This document shows, piece by piece, positions 23,704 through 31,736 of a DNA stretch of 51,480 nucleotides. The stretch's first letter is position 1. Each line of letters begins with the position of its first letter. The stretch is from Oscillospiraceae bacterium (GTDB taxonomy: Bacteria > Bacillota > Clostridia > Oscillospirales > Ruminococcaceae). A program made the translations under genes and the position numbers. The notes beneath the pieces were generated by a model. The model was not told the DNA's origin. It saw only the letters and a program-made list of their open reading frames with translations, and searched no databases. The DNA lies in contig JAFZPP010000035.1 of assembly GCA_017550285.1 (NCBI GenBank), forward strand, positions 1 to 51,480, given 5' to 3'.

Positions 23704-24864
23704 ATGACTGATTTTGTTTATGAAGATTCATTTGATCCGCAGGTGAATATTAAAGTCGTCGGTGTCGGCGGCGGCGGCGGAAATGCTCTGGACTGCATGG
23801 TACAGGCCGATGTGAAAAACATTGAGTATATTGCGGTGAACACGGATGCCAAGGCGCTGCTCAACTCGAAAGCACCGACCAGAATCCAGATCGGCGCAAA
23901 GCTGACGAAGGGCAGAGGCGCAGGCAACCGTCCCGAAGTCGGAAGACAGTCCGCAGAAGAGAACCGCGATGAGATCAGCAATGCACTCAAGGGTGCAGAT
24001 ATGATTTTCATTACCGCAGGTATGGGCGGCGGTACCGGTACCGGTGCGGCTCCCGTTGTTGCGCAGATCGCACAGGAGCTCGGGATCCTGACGGTCGCTG
24101 TTGTCACAAAGCCGTTCGCGTTTGAGCGCGAGCAGAAAATGGCACAGGCGGAGCGCGGTATCGAGACATTAAAAAAATATGTTGATTCGCTTGTAATTAT
24201 TCCGAATGAGCGTCTGCTCGTCGGTCTGGACAAGCCGCTGACCATGCGTCAGAGCTTTGCCATGGCGGATGACGTGCTCAAGACCGGTGTCAAGTCGATC
24301 TCTGATCTGATCGTCGAGGACGGCTATATCAACCTCGACTTCGCCGATGTGTCCACGATCATGAAGGGCGCAGGCTTTGCACATATGGCAATCGGTCACG
24401 GAAGCGGCAAGAATAAGGCGGATGAGGCTGCTTCTGCGGTTATCTCCAGCCCGCTGCTCGAAACCTCGATCACGGGTGCAAAGCGCCTGCTCATCAATAT
24501 CGCAATGAGCGAGGATGTGCTCTCTGCTGAGGTCGATGCCGCAACGCAGAAGATTACCGAGACCGCAGCGCCGGGCGTTGAGGTCATCCTCGGTACTGCC
24601 TTCAAGGAGGATATGAGCGATGAAATGGTCATCACCGTCATCGCTGCCGGCTATGAGGACAAGACACCGGATATGATCGACGATGTTCCGCTGCCGACCG
24701 ATAAGAAGAAGAAGGAGCCGATTGAGGTCAAGAATCCGCTCGTGGACAACTTTGCTTCGGTTGAGCCGAGAAAGCCGTCCCAGCAGCGTCAGTCCGCGGC
24801 AATCCCGCGCCTCGACGATGACGACGATCTCTCCGAAATCTTCAAGATTCTCGATAAGAAATAA
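23704..24864 (+). CDS. ftsZ: Cell division GTPase FtsZ
   Basis: FtsZ is the tubulin homologue that forms the Z ring. The 386-residue protein has the N-terminal NIKVVGVGGGGGNAL, the tubulin signature GGGTGTGAAPVVAQ, the T7 catalytic loop NLDFADVSTIMKGAG, and a charged linker after residue 320. The C-terminal end reads IPRLDDDDDLSEIFKIL; the usual tail peptide for FtsA/SepF/ZapD-type partners is closer to IPAFLRR, so the tail is divergent and acidic, fitting the absence of ftsA nearby. Start chosen for GGAGG 7 bases upstream. Confidence 0.98.
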   Translation: MTDFVYEDSFDPQVNIKVVGVGGGGGNALDCMVQADVKNIEYIAVNTDAKALLNSKAPTRIQIGAKLTKGRGAGNRPEVGRQSAEENRDEISNALKGADMIFITAGMGGGTGTGAAPVVAQIAQELGILTVAVVTKPFAFEREQKMAQAERGIETLKKYVDSLVIIPNERLLVGLDKPLTMRQSFAMADDVLKTGVKSISDLIVEDGYINLDFADVSTIMKGAGFAHMAIGHGSGKNKADEAASAVISSPLLETSITGAKRLLINIAMSEDVLSAEVDAATQKITETAAPGVEVILGTAFKEDMSDEMVITVIAAGYEDKTPDMIDDVPLPTDKKKKEPIEVKNPLVDNFASVEPRKPSQQRQSAAIPRLDDDDDLSEIFKILDKK

Positions 24865-24875
24865 GATTTTACAGA

Positions 24876-24902
24876 ACAGACTGCTCCGGCAGTCTGTTTT
24901 TG
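24876..24902 (+). terminator. Rho-independent terminator after ftsZ
   Basis: ACAGACTGC (24876-24884) pairs with GCAGTCTGT (24889-24897), followed by a T-run. It ends the dcw transcription unit. Confidence 0.9.
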
Positions 24903-25045
24903 TTTACCGGAGATTGCGGAAAAACGCCTGAAATCGGGACGAATGCGGCATAAATGATTCTGTTTTTGTCGATTGTTCCGGAAATTGACTAAGATATATG
25001 GTGAAGTTGCACGAAAAACAAGCGGATATTTCTACATATAGCGGC

Positions 25046-25074
25046 TTGCAAAAAATGCGAAAATATGTTATCAT
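25046..25074 (+). promoter_or_regulatory. Promoter of the DivIVA-like gene
   Basis: TTGCAA (25046-25051), a 17-bp spacer, and TATCAT (25069-25074). The rest of the 350-bp gap between ftsZ and the next gene (24903-25045 and 25075-25214) contains a leader of about 135 nt with no recognised motif. Confidence 0.75.
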
Positions 25075-25214
25075 ATAATATGTACTTGCAGGCTGATATG
25101 TGATCTGCTGCCCTGAGACGGATGCTGTGTCCGCGAACAGCTTATGTCGGGCGGTGATGAGCAGTCTGCACCCGTGCATTATCATTTTTATTGCGGAGGA
25201 TTGGAGCGTTACTT

Positions 25215-26696
25215 ATGGATCAGCCAAATGTTTTGAGAACCACGAAAATCGGCGGCGGTTTCGTCAAAGAAGATGTTTTAGCTTATGTTGATGAACTGAA
25301 TTCCCAGATTTATGCCTTACAGGAAGAGCGCGATGAACTGAAAAAGAAAGCGCAGTCCGGAGGCTCTGCCGACGCTGAAATGAAAGCCGAATATGAAGCT
25401 GAACTCTCTCGCCTCCGCGGTGAACTGGGTACGACGAAGAATCAGCTTCGTGCTGCACAGGATGAACTGAAAAACCGTCCTGTCATCGACAGCACCGGAG
25501 CCGGTGTCGTGACTGAGGATGCATTCGCAGCCGCACAGCAGGAAGCTGTCGATGCAAAGGCAGACCTCGCTTCTGCTCAGGCTGAGCTGGAACTGGCACA
25601 GGAGGAGCAGAACGAACTGAAAAATCAGATCACCGAGCTGGAAAGCCGCCTGACGACCCTGAATGAGGACAATGAGACCCTGCGTCAGGACCTCGCAGAG
25701 GCTGCCGCACAGGCACTCTCCGGCGGCGGTGCGGATTCTGAGGCGGTCGCACAGCAGATCGCTGATTTCCAGGCACAGCTGAGCGAGAAGAACAGCACAA
25801 TCGAGACCCTTGAGGCAAGTGCTGCCGAGACCGCTGCGGAACTGGAAACACTCCGCGCCGAGCTCGAAGCTAAGAATACGATGATCGAGGAGACCGCAGG
25901 TCTTTCGAGCGAATCCGATCTCCAGAAGCTCGCTGAGTATGAGGCTGTAATCTCCGAGCAGAGCAGCAGCCTTGCCGAGAAGGACCGCGAGCTTGAGCAG
26001 CTCCGTCAGGAGAATGCGGACCTCAAGGAAAACGGCGGCGATGCAGGCTTCGATATGAGCGCACTGTTCATGGAAGCACAGATGACCGCAAAGAAGGTCG
26101 CTACCGAAGCAAACAAGAAGGCGGCAGCCATTACGAAGGATGCCGAGGAAAAGGCTGCAAAGGCAATCGCAGATGCGAACGCTCAGGCTGAGCAGACCAT
26201 TGCAGATGCCAATGCACAGGCTGAGCAGACCATTGCAGATGCAAACAAGCAGGCTGACGAAACAATCAGCAATGCAAATGCAGAAGCAGAGAAGAAGCTC
26301 AACGACGCAGATGCACAGGCAATCAAAACTGTCGCAGATGCGGAAGAATCCGTCCGCGCTTCGATTGAGGATGCTGAGCGCAGAACCAAGACCACGACCG
26401 AAACTGCAAGAACAGTCCGTGCACTGCTCCGCAGCGAGATCGACAGCGTTTCCAAGAAGTTCAATGAGATTTCTCTCGTTCTGGAAAATCTCTCCGGTCA
26501 GGCAGGCAGCCGTCTCTCCGAGGCGAAGAATGTCATTTCCGAAGCACGCTCCACGGTCGGTGACGATGACGATGTTCCGAGCTTTGAGAGCTTCGACGAG
26601 GTCGCTTCCAAGTCCTTTGAGAAGGTCGGCAAGAGCGAATTCAATTTCGATGATCTTGCAGAGAGCGCAGGCGACAACGGCAGCGGCTGGAACTAA
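25215..26696 (+). CDS. DivIVA-like coiled-coil protein
   Basis: The 493-residue protein begins with TTKIGGGFVKEDVLAYVDELNSQI, which resembles the N-terminal DivIVA/GpsB helix-turn motif (G-F-xx-DV-xx-YVDEL) used for membrane or septum targeting. It continues as an almost unbroken coiled coil. Residues about 310-400 contain an 11-residue repeat (ADANAQAEQTI type, several tandem copies) like that in F-type ATPase b-subunit or stalk proteins. The C-terminus is acidic. No membrane helix is seen. Lying directly after ftsZ and rich in coiled coil, it may be a polar or septal scaffold; this is inference. It overlaps the next gene by one base (TAATG). Confidence 0.8.
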   Translation: MDQPNVLRTTKIGGGFVKEDVLAYVDELNSQIYALQEERDELKKKAQSGGSADAEMKAEYEAELSRLRGELGTTKNQLRAAQDELKNRPVIDSTGAGVVTEDAFAAAQQEAVDAKADLASAQAELELAQEEQNELKNQITELESRLTTLNEDNETLRQDLAEAAAQALSGGGADSEAVAQQIADFQAQLSEKNSTIETLEASAAETAAELETLRAELEAKNTMIEETAGLSSESDLQKLAEYEAVISEQSSSLAEKDRELEQLRQENADLKENGGDAGFDMSALFMEAQMTAKKVATEANKKAAAITKDAEEKAAKAIADANAQAEQTIADANAQAEQTIADANKQADETISNANAEAEKKLNDADAQAIKTVADAEESVRASIEDAERRTKTTTETARTVRALLRSEIDSVSKKFNEISLVLENLSGQAGSRLSEAKNVISEARSTVGDDDDVPSFESFDEVASKSFEKVGKSEFNFDDLAESAGDNGSGWN

Positions 26697-27274
26697 TGGA
26701 ATATCATTGCAATGTATCCGATCTGCCGGCAATGGTGCGGGAGCAGCAGCTCCTGCACGCCGGAGATCGTGTGATTCTGTCCGGAACAGTCTATACCTCG
26801 CGTGATGCGGCACATAAGCGGCTGACGGCTGCCATGCGCACAGACGGTGTGCAGGCGCTTCCGTTTCTGCTGAAGGATGCCGTGATCTATTATGCGGGTC
26901 CGACGGCGGCGCCTCCGGGACGTCCGATCGGTGCCTGCGGTCCAACAACCTCCGGCAGAATGGACCCCTATGCCCCGATGCTGCTCGATGCAGGGCTGCT
27001 TGCCATGATCGGCAAGGGCGAACGGTCACAGGCTGTCTGTGAGGCAATCGAGCGGAATCATGCGGTGTATTTCTGTGCAGTCGGCGGTGCGGGCGCACTC
27101 GCTGCGGCACATATTACAAAATGCGAGGTCATTGCTTATGAGGACCTCGGCTGTGAATCGGTCAAGCGGCTCGAGCTGACGGATTTCCCGCTGCTCGTTG
27201 CGATTGATTCACAGGGCGGAAATCTTTTCCGCGACGGAAGGGCAGCGTTTGCAGCCGGTCCGGATTTGGCTTAA
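26696..27274 (+). CDS. Fumarate hydratase class I beta-subunit-like protein (TtdB/FumB C-terminal family)
   Basis: The 192-residue protein matches the C-terminal domain of class I, iron-sulfur fumarases and tartrate dehydratases: LHAGDRVILSGTVYTSRDAAHKRL near residues 20-43, IYYAGPTAAPPGRPIGACGPTTSGRMD (about 65-91), MIGKG, and AVGGAGALAAAHI. In two-subunit enzymes this beta part pairs with an alpha subunit that carries the 4Fe-4S cluster; no alpha gene is next to it here. It is translationally coupled to the DivIVA-like gene, an odd partner for a TCA-type enzyme. It may pair with an alpha subunit encoded elsewhere. Confidence 0.88.
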   Translation: MEYHCNVSDLPAMVREQQLLHAGDRVILSGTVYTSRDAAHKRLTAAMRTDGVQALPFLLKDAVIYYAGPTAAPPGRPIGACGPTTSGRMDPYAPMLLDAGLLAMIGKGERSQAVCEAIERNHAVYFCAVGGAGALAAAHITKCEVIAYEDLGCESVKRLELTDFPLLVAIDSQGGNLFRDGRAAFAAGPDLA

Positions 27275-27341
27275 TTGCCGAATAACATATGTTGAAAGCT
27301 GTGGATATTGCTGTTTTTCTGCGTATCAGGCTGGAAAAGAC

Positions 27342-27370
27342 TTGACAAATACACGGCTTTCGGTTATCAT
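27342..27370 (+). promoter_or_regulatory. Promoter of the SigH-type sigma factor gene
   Basis: TTGACA (27342-27347), a 17-bp spacer, and TATCAT (27365-27370), about 105 bases upstream of the start codon. Confidence 0.8.
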
Positions 27371-27474
27371 GATATCAGGTCATTCTCTGCGGGATACGGT
27401 TCTGTGTATCCTGCGGATTGACAGGTGCGGCGCAATGCGCACCGGTGCTTGTTCTGCGTGAGGAGGCTATCTGC

Positions 27475-28110
27475 ATGGGCACGTTCTCTGTTGACAGGCT
27501 CACCTCTATGCCGGATGAAGCACTGGTTTCTCTCTGTGCGGATGAGCCGCAGGCGTTTGAGATTCTTCTGGAGCGCTACCGTTCGACGGTAGTCAGCATG
27601 GCACGGTCGTTTGCCGGAAATCCGGCAGATGCCGAGGATTATGCACAGGAGGGCATGCTCGGACTGCTTGCTGCGGTGACATCCTTCAAGCAGGGGAATG
27701 CGGCAGGATTCCGTACCTATGCGGTCGTCTGCATCCGCAACCGGATGCGCAATATTTCGAGAATGGAACGCACGGCGTCCCGTCTTGCAGGCTCTGAGGA
27801 TGTTTCACTGGATGATCCGGAGAACAGTATTCAGGATACGCTTGCGGATGAAGCGGATACGCCTGAGCAGGCATTCTATGAAAAAGAGCGTGTTTCCGAG
27901 CTTTATGCGAAGCTCGCAGACGTCCTCAGCAAACAGGAGCGGGAGATATTCTGGCTTTCGGTCAGCGGCCTTTCCTATGAGGAAATCGCCGGAAAGCTGC
28001 AAGTCCCGTCCAAGAGCGTCGATAACGCGATTCAGCGTGCAAGACGCAAGCTCCGCGCCGTATGGAGCAGAACGTTTACGGCGGCAGGCAGCTCCGCAGA
28101 ACCGGAGTGA
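27475..28110 (+). CDS. RNA polymerase sigma factor, SigH (Spo0H)-like
   Basis: A 211-residue sigma-70-family protein with region 2 (residues about 23-95: LLERYRSTVVSMARSFAGNPADAEDYAQEGMLGLL, then AGFRTYAVVCIRNRMRN) and region 4 (about 150-195: LSKQEREIFWLSVSGLSYEEIAGKLQVPSKSVDNAIQRARRKLR), without regions 1.1 and 3. Layout and length fit SigH/Spo0H, which in Bacillus drives early sporulation and competence genes; in non-sporulating clostridia it may do something else. The start at 27475 has AGGAGG 8 bases upstream. Confidence 0.88.
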   Translation: MGTFSVDRLTSMPDEALVSLCADEPQAFEILLERYRSTVVSMARSFAGNPADAEDYAQEGMLGLLAAVTSFKQGNAAGFRTYAVVCIRNRMRNISRMERTASRLAGSEDVSLDDPENSIQDTLADEADTPEQAFYEKERVSELYAKLADVLSKQEREIFWLSVSGLSYEEIAGKLQVPSKSVDNAIQRARRKLRAVWSRTFTAAGSSAEPE

Positions 28111-28318
28111 GCAGCCCCGCGCAGTCCGGCAGACTGTCCCGGAATGAGAAGCCGGTTATCTTCTCCACATTACCATGACCCGGCAGCATTTCTTCCAGCG
28201 CGTGCAAGTAATTCACCTGCAACCCGATTTCGCTTCTGAGCATCGCCGCAGGCGGTAAATGAGCAACAGTGATGGGATTCCGTCGAGGTCCAAATTTCAA
28301 GAATCGAGGATAATTCAA
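28111..28318. other. 208-base gap with no recognised gene
   Basis: Contains a near-palindrome GCAAGTAATTCACCTGC around 28204-28220 and several GC-rich self-complementary segments. A leftward open frame covers it but has no family resemblance. A structured RNA is possible, but no known RNA family was matched on either strand. Confidence 0.4.
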
Positions 28319-28597
28319 ATGTACGAAGACAGAACCTTAGTATGCAATGAGTGCGGACAGGAGTTCGTATTCACCGCCGGCGAGCAGGAGTTTTATGCTG
28401 AGAAAGGCTTTGCAAACGATCCGAAGAAGTGCAAGGCTTGCCGTGATGCAAGAAAGAATGCCGGTAAGACTGAGCGCGAGTATTTCACTGCTACCTGCGC
28501 AAACTGCGGCAAGGAAGCACAGGTTCCGTTCCGTCCGCGTGAGGATCGCCCTGTATATTGCAGCGAGTGCTACGCACAGCTCAAGAACCAGCAGTAA
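28319..28597 (+). CDS. Zinc-ribbon protein (CxxC...CxxC-x17-CxxC family)
   Basis: A 92-residue protein with two zinc ribbons: CNEC (residues 9-12) with CKAC, and CANC with CSEC spaced by 17 residues (CANCGKEAQVPFRPREDRPVYCSEC). It matches the widespread, uncharacterised clostridial family named for the CxxC-x17-CxxC motif. The small, basic, zinc-binding form suggests nucleic-acid or ribosome binding, but no function is established. The start at 28319 has GAGGA 8 bases upstream; upstream in-frame residues from 28259 are not counted. A strong terminator follows. Confidence 0.88.
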   Translation: MYEDRTLVCNECGQEFVFTAGEQEFYAEKGFANDPKKCKACRDARKNAGKTEREYFTATCANCGKEAQVPFRPREDRPVYCSECYAQLKNQQ

Positions 28598-28609
28598 TTT
28601 TGAAACGGC

Positions 28610-28639
28610 AGGGCGCGGCTTGGCTGCGCCCTCTTTTTT
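28610..28639 (+). terminator. Rho-independent terminator after the zinc-ribbon gene
   Basis: AGGGCGCGGC pairs with GCTGCGCCCT around a TTG loop, followed by CTTTTTT. It ends 15 bases before the next start codon. Confidence 0.85.
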
Positions 28640-28654
28640 GAAAGGATGAGTCCA

Positions 28655-28852
28655 ATGGAAATTACAAAAGAATCCGTGATCGACGATATTCTCAATGCCG
28701 ATCCTTCTACCGCACCGTTCTTCCTGGAAATGGGAATGCACTGCCTCGGCTGCCCCGCATCGCGCGGCGAGTCACTCGAGGAAGCCTGCATGGTACACGG
28801 TGTCAGTGCGGACGAGCTTGTTGAAAAGCTCAAGGCGCATTTTGCACAGTAA
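28655..28852 (+). CDS. DUF1858 small redox-motif protein
   Basis: A 65-residue protein matching DUF1858 (sometimes called hybrid-cluster-protein-associated disulfide redox domain): ITKESVIDDILNADPSTAPFFLEMGMHCLGCPASRGESLEEAC, with the conserved CLGC pair at residues 30-33. The family often accompanies redox or iron-sulfur enzymes and may act in thiol-disulfide exchange or metal transfer; no partner enzyme is adjacent here. The start at 28655 is preferred because AAAGGA is about 8-9 bases away, whereas the ATG at 28646 overlaps that site. Confidence 0.88.
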   Translation: MEITKESVIDDILNADPSTAPFFLEMGMHCLGCPASRGESLEEACMVHGVSADELVEKLKAHFAQ

Positions 28853-28899
28853 CGGTCTGAAAGCCGCCGGACGTTTCTTCGGCGGCTGCCGTTTTGTTT
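28852..28899 (+). terminator. Rho-independent terminator after the DUF1858 gene
   Basis: AGCCGCCG (28862-28869) pairs with CGGCGGCT (28880-28887), extended by ACGG/CCGT, followed by TTTTGTTTG. Confidence 0.8.
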
Positions 28900-28943
28900 G
28901 CGGCATGATCTGCCGCTGATTACAGAGAACAGGAGACAATTTC

Positions 28944-30116
28944 ATGAACCGTAAGGAACTCAATGAAATCCGGAATCATTTTAATCCGGAAGCGAAGTAT
29001 TTTACCATGGAGCGCGTGCTGACGGCGTTTGTGGACAGTCAGCGCAATGTCCGCGGCGTCAATATCCGCAGTGCTGCGAGTATTCCGTCGCCGGAAAGCC
29101 AGATTCTCTATGATACGATGAAAAAGGTGCTGAACGTCAATCTCGGCAAGCAGAGCTCCGAGCTGCCGTTCCGCAATCATGCATACGGCGAGGACGGCGC
29201 ACAGACCCGCCTTGCAAATCTGCTGCAATCGGAGCTGAAACAGGAGGATGTCGCGCTGCAATTTCTCGGAACGCTCGCGGAGCAGGTCGATTCCGATGCG
29301 CCGTATGCGGTGATTATGGCATACTGCCAGTATAATCCGCCGCGCAAGAACAAAATGGACGAGCTGGAAACGGATTTCACCGATCAGGTGTTCCGGTATC
29401 TGGTCACGGCGCTCTGCCCGATCGCAAAAACAGAGGGTGTGCTCGTCTACAATCAGTTCGACGATGAAATTCTGCGGCAGGAAAATCCGCATGCGGTCAT
29501 CAGTAAGGCGCCGGCAGACGGTTTCTTCTATCCGGTCTTCTCCGACCGTGCGACGGATGTGCACCATGTTCTGTATTATACCAAGACGCCGAATACGCCG
29601 AATGAAAAGCTCATAGATGCGTTCCTTGAATGCGATGTGGAGACGACCGTCGAGGAGGATCAGGCTGATATGAAGCAGGTGCTCGGCACGCTGCTCGGCG
29701 ATGATCTGACCTATGAGACCGTGACTGCCGTCAATGAAAAGCTGACGGAAATCGTCGCAAAGAACAAGACCGACGATTCCCCGACCGAGGTCACGGGACG
29801 CATTCTGCACCGGATGCTTGCCGAGGCAGGCGTGCCGGAGGAGAAGCTCGTCGATACGGAAAAGGTCTTTGAGGAGCATGTCGAGACTTCGCTCAAGCCG
29901 GAGCGTCTGGTCTCGCCGAAGACCGTCATCAAGACGCCGGAGATCATTGTCAATGTGAAAAATCAGGCGAAGGATAAGGTGCGGCTCGACCAGATCAACG
30001 GGCGGCACTGCATGGTGATCGAGCTCGACGATGCGCTGATTGAGGTCAACGGCTATGACCTCAGAGTGCCGGGCGTGCTTGACCCCGATACCCCGACGCC
30101 GTGGAGCCAGTCATAA
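28944..30116 (+). CDS. DUF4317 family protein
   Basis: The 390-residue protein begins MNRKELNEIRNHFNPEAKYFTMERVLTAFVDSQRNV, the usual N-terminus of DUF4317, a family common in Lachnospiraceae and Oscillospiraceae with no known function. It is soluble and acidic, has no signal peptide or membrane helix, and shows a conserved-looking core (FLGTLAEQVDSDAPYAVIMAYCQYN, then PADGFFYPVFSDRATDVHHVLYYTK). A purine-rich ribosome site (AGGAG) precedes the ATG. It stands alone between two terminators and is convergent with the next gene. Confidence 0.9.
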   Translation: MNRKELNEIRNHFNPEAKYFTMERVLTAFVDSQRNVRGVNIRSAASIPSPESQILYDTMKKVLNVNLGKQSSELPFRNHAYGEDGAQTRLANLLQSELKQEDVALQFLGTLAEQVDSDAPYAVIMAYCQYNPPRKNKMDELETDFTDQVFRYLVTALCPIAKTEGVLVYNQFDDEILRQENPHAVISKAPADGFFYPVFSDRATDVHHVLYYTKTPNTPNEKLIDAFLECDVETTVEEDQADMKQVLGTLLGDDLTYETVTAVNEKLTEIVAKNKTDDSPTEVTGRILHRMLAEAGVPEEKLVDTEKVFEEHVETSLKPERLVSPKTVIKTPEIIVNVKNQAKDKVRLDQINGRHCMVIELDDALIEVNGYDLRVPGVLDPDTPTPWSQS

Positions 30117-30121
30117 AAACA

Positions 30122-30157
30122 ACCGCCCGACCGTTCAGCATCGAACAGTCGGGCGGT
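30122..30157. terminator. Bidirectional terminator between convergent genes
   Basis: ACCGCCCGACCGTTC (30122-30136) and GAACAGTCGGGCGGT (30143-30157) form a 15-bp stem with one mismatch and a 6-nt loop, flanked by A-rich and T-rich sequence, so it can stop transcription from both sides. Confidence 0.88.
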
Positions 30158-30173
30158 TTGTGTTTTCCGGTGA

Positions 30174-31736
30174 TTATGCCGGATCCTCTGTGAAAATCAG
30201 TTCGTGATCCGAGAGCGTGACCGTGCCCCTGACAGTTTTCGGAAGGCGCGAATCAAACATCGTCAGATGCGTCATTTTCTGCGCTTTCAGCTTTCCCTCA
30301 TCCACATACAGCCGGTAGACATAGGATGCCTTCGCCGGATTGAACGGGTCATATTCTGCGCTTTCCCCCTCAGCAGGGAAGCGGTCGCCGAGCCCGTACA
30401 GCTTCTGATTTGCAATATCATATACCGTAACATATTGCATCATATCTTCGCCGAATGCACAGCGTTCAGTGGTTACGCTGTTGATGCAGATTTCCGGAAC
30501 ATCATCCCCGTTGAGGTCGGTGAAATATACATTCTGAATCAAATCCGCCGAACAAACGGATACGGTCTTGTCCGGATATTCCGCCCATAGAGAATCCTTT
30601 GTGCCTTCGGTTCTCCATGTCAGAATTGTATCCGGTGCGGCATCGAGCTGCATCTGCATTGTGGCTGCACGGTTCGCCGGAAGGAAGTTCCGCTTCCATT
30701 CATAAACCCTGCCCTCTCCCACAAAAATGCGCGGGGAATTGCATGTGCCCGATTCGTGACCGTCCGGCTCTGTGACATGCAGCTCAACCGTGATCGGATT
30801 TTCCATACCTTCGAGGTCTTTTTTGTTGATTTCAAGATAGATGCTCCAGTACTGCAAGGCTTCATCCATTGCCCAGTCTCTGTCCGCATGAATTTGCAGT
30901 ATATCGCCCTGACGGCTGACTTCGGTCACGGTCGGCAGTGCCTGCGTCCAGCAGGAAAAAACTGTGATCAGATCAATCAGCACATGATCAGCGAAAAAAT
31001 CCTCTGCATAATCTTTGGCAGGCTGCACGGCGCATTCTAAGAGCTGCTGTCTGCTGTCAATGACAGAAGGCTTCGGAACCAGCATGTCATATTGCATCTG
31101 CATGTATTGATCCAGATCAGCCTGATTGACTTTGACGACGGTAAACGGAATCGCAGAATTTTTCACCGCGGCAGCGGTTGTGGTTGTCTGCTGCGTGGTG
31201 ACGGATGCCGTAAGCGGTTTCTCCGTTTTGGATTGTGCCGCAGTTTTCGCGGCTTCGGTCTGTGCGGTTGAGGCTTTTGAATTTGTCTGCAACGCGGAAC
31301 CGTCAGCCGTTGTCACTGTCACAATGCCCCTTTGTGTCGCTGTCGCAGGCTGTTCGGTTTCTGCGTTCTGCGCAGCGGATTCGGTCGGTGCGGTTGTACC
31401 TGTTCCCGTTTCCTGCGCGGCTTCCTCGACTATGGATTCCAGACTGTTCTGCACGGGATTCTCATTCCCGCCGCGGTTGAACAAGACAAATCCGACACCG
31501 GCTGCAAATGCAAGACAGGCAGCGAGCGCGGCGGCGGTCATCCAGCGCGGTGCGGTGAAGCCCGCTTTCGGACGGTTGTGCATCTGCGGATTGTCATGCT
31601 GTGTAATCTTCGGAATTTTAGCCTGCGGAACGGCATCCTGCTGCACAGGCTTTGCTTCTGCGGATGCATCCGCGCCGTCCGGAATCAGGTCGAGCGGCAC
31701 GTTTCCGAGCGCATCCATGAGGTCCATCGCCTTCAA
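30174..31736 (-). CDS. Single-pass membrane protein coupled to an ECF sigma factor (probable anti-sigma/sensor)
   Basis: The 520-residue protein has a cytoplasmic N-terminus of about 65 residues, one membrane helix (WMTAAALAACLAFAAGVGFVLF, about 65-86), a Thr/Ala/Gln-rich linker (about 95-195), and a large extracellular domain with no recognised family. This is the architecture of membrane anti-sigma factors and RsgI-like sensors, and its start overlaps the stop of the sigma gene, so the pair is coupled. No zinc-binding HxxxCxxC motif is seen at the N-terminus. The start is TTG at 31736, supported by GGAGG 7 bases upstream; ATG at 31727 is 16 bases away. Confidence 0.72.
   Translation of the reverse strand: MKAMDLMDALGNVPLDLIPDGADASAEAKPVQQDAVPQAKIPKITQHDNPQMHNRPKAGFTAPRWMTAAALAACLAFAAGVGFVLFNRGGNENPVQNSLESIVEEAAQETGTGTTAPTESAAQNAETEQPATATQRGIVTVTTADGSALQTNSKASTAQTEAAKTAAQSKTEKPLTASVTTQQTTTTAAAVKNSAIPFTVVKVNQADLDQYMQMQYDMLVPKPSVIDSRQQLLECAVQPAKDYAEDFFADHVLIDLITVFSCWTQALPTVTEVSRQGDILQIHADRDWAMDEALQYWSIYLEINKKDLEGMENPITVELHVTEPDGHESGTCNSPRIFVGEGRVYEWKRNFLPANRAATMQMQLDAAPDTILTWRTEGTKDSLWAEYPDKTVSVCSADLIQNVYFTDLNGDDVPEICINSVTTERCAFGEDMMQYVTVYDIANQKLYGLGDRFPAEGESAEYDPFNPAKASYVYRLYVDEGKLKAQKMTHLTMFDSRLPKTVRGTVTLSDHELIFTEDPA

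Noticed and set aside
26150-26400. ATP synthase b subunit identity for the coiled-coil protein
   Set aside because: The 11-residue repeats resemble stalk proteins, but there is no membrane helix and no other ATP synthase gene; the N-terminus is DivIVA-like instead.
28076-28318. 80-codon minus-strand open frame
   Set aside because: It overlaps the end of the sigma gene and the ribosome site of the zinc-ribbon gene and has no recognisable content.
28111-28318. SRP RNA, 6S RNA or tmRNA in the gap
   Set aside because: Conserved core motifs of these RNAs were looked for on both strands and not found.
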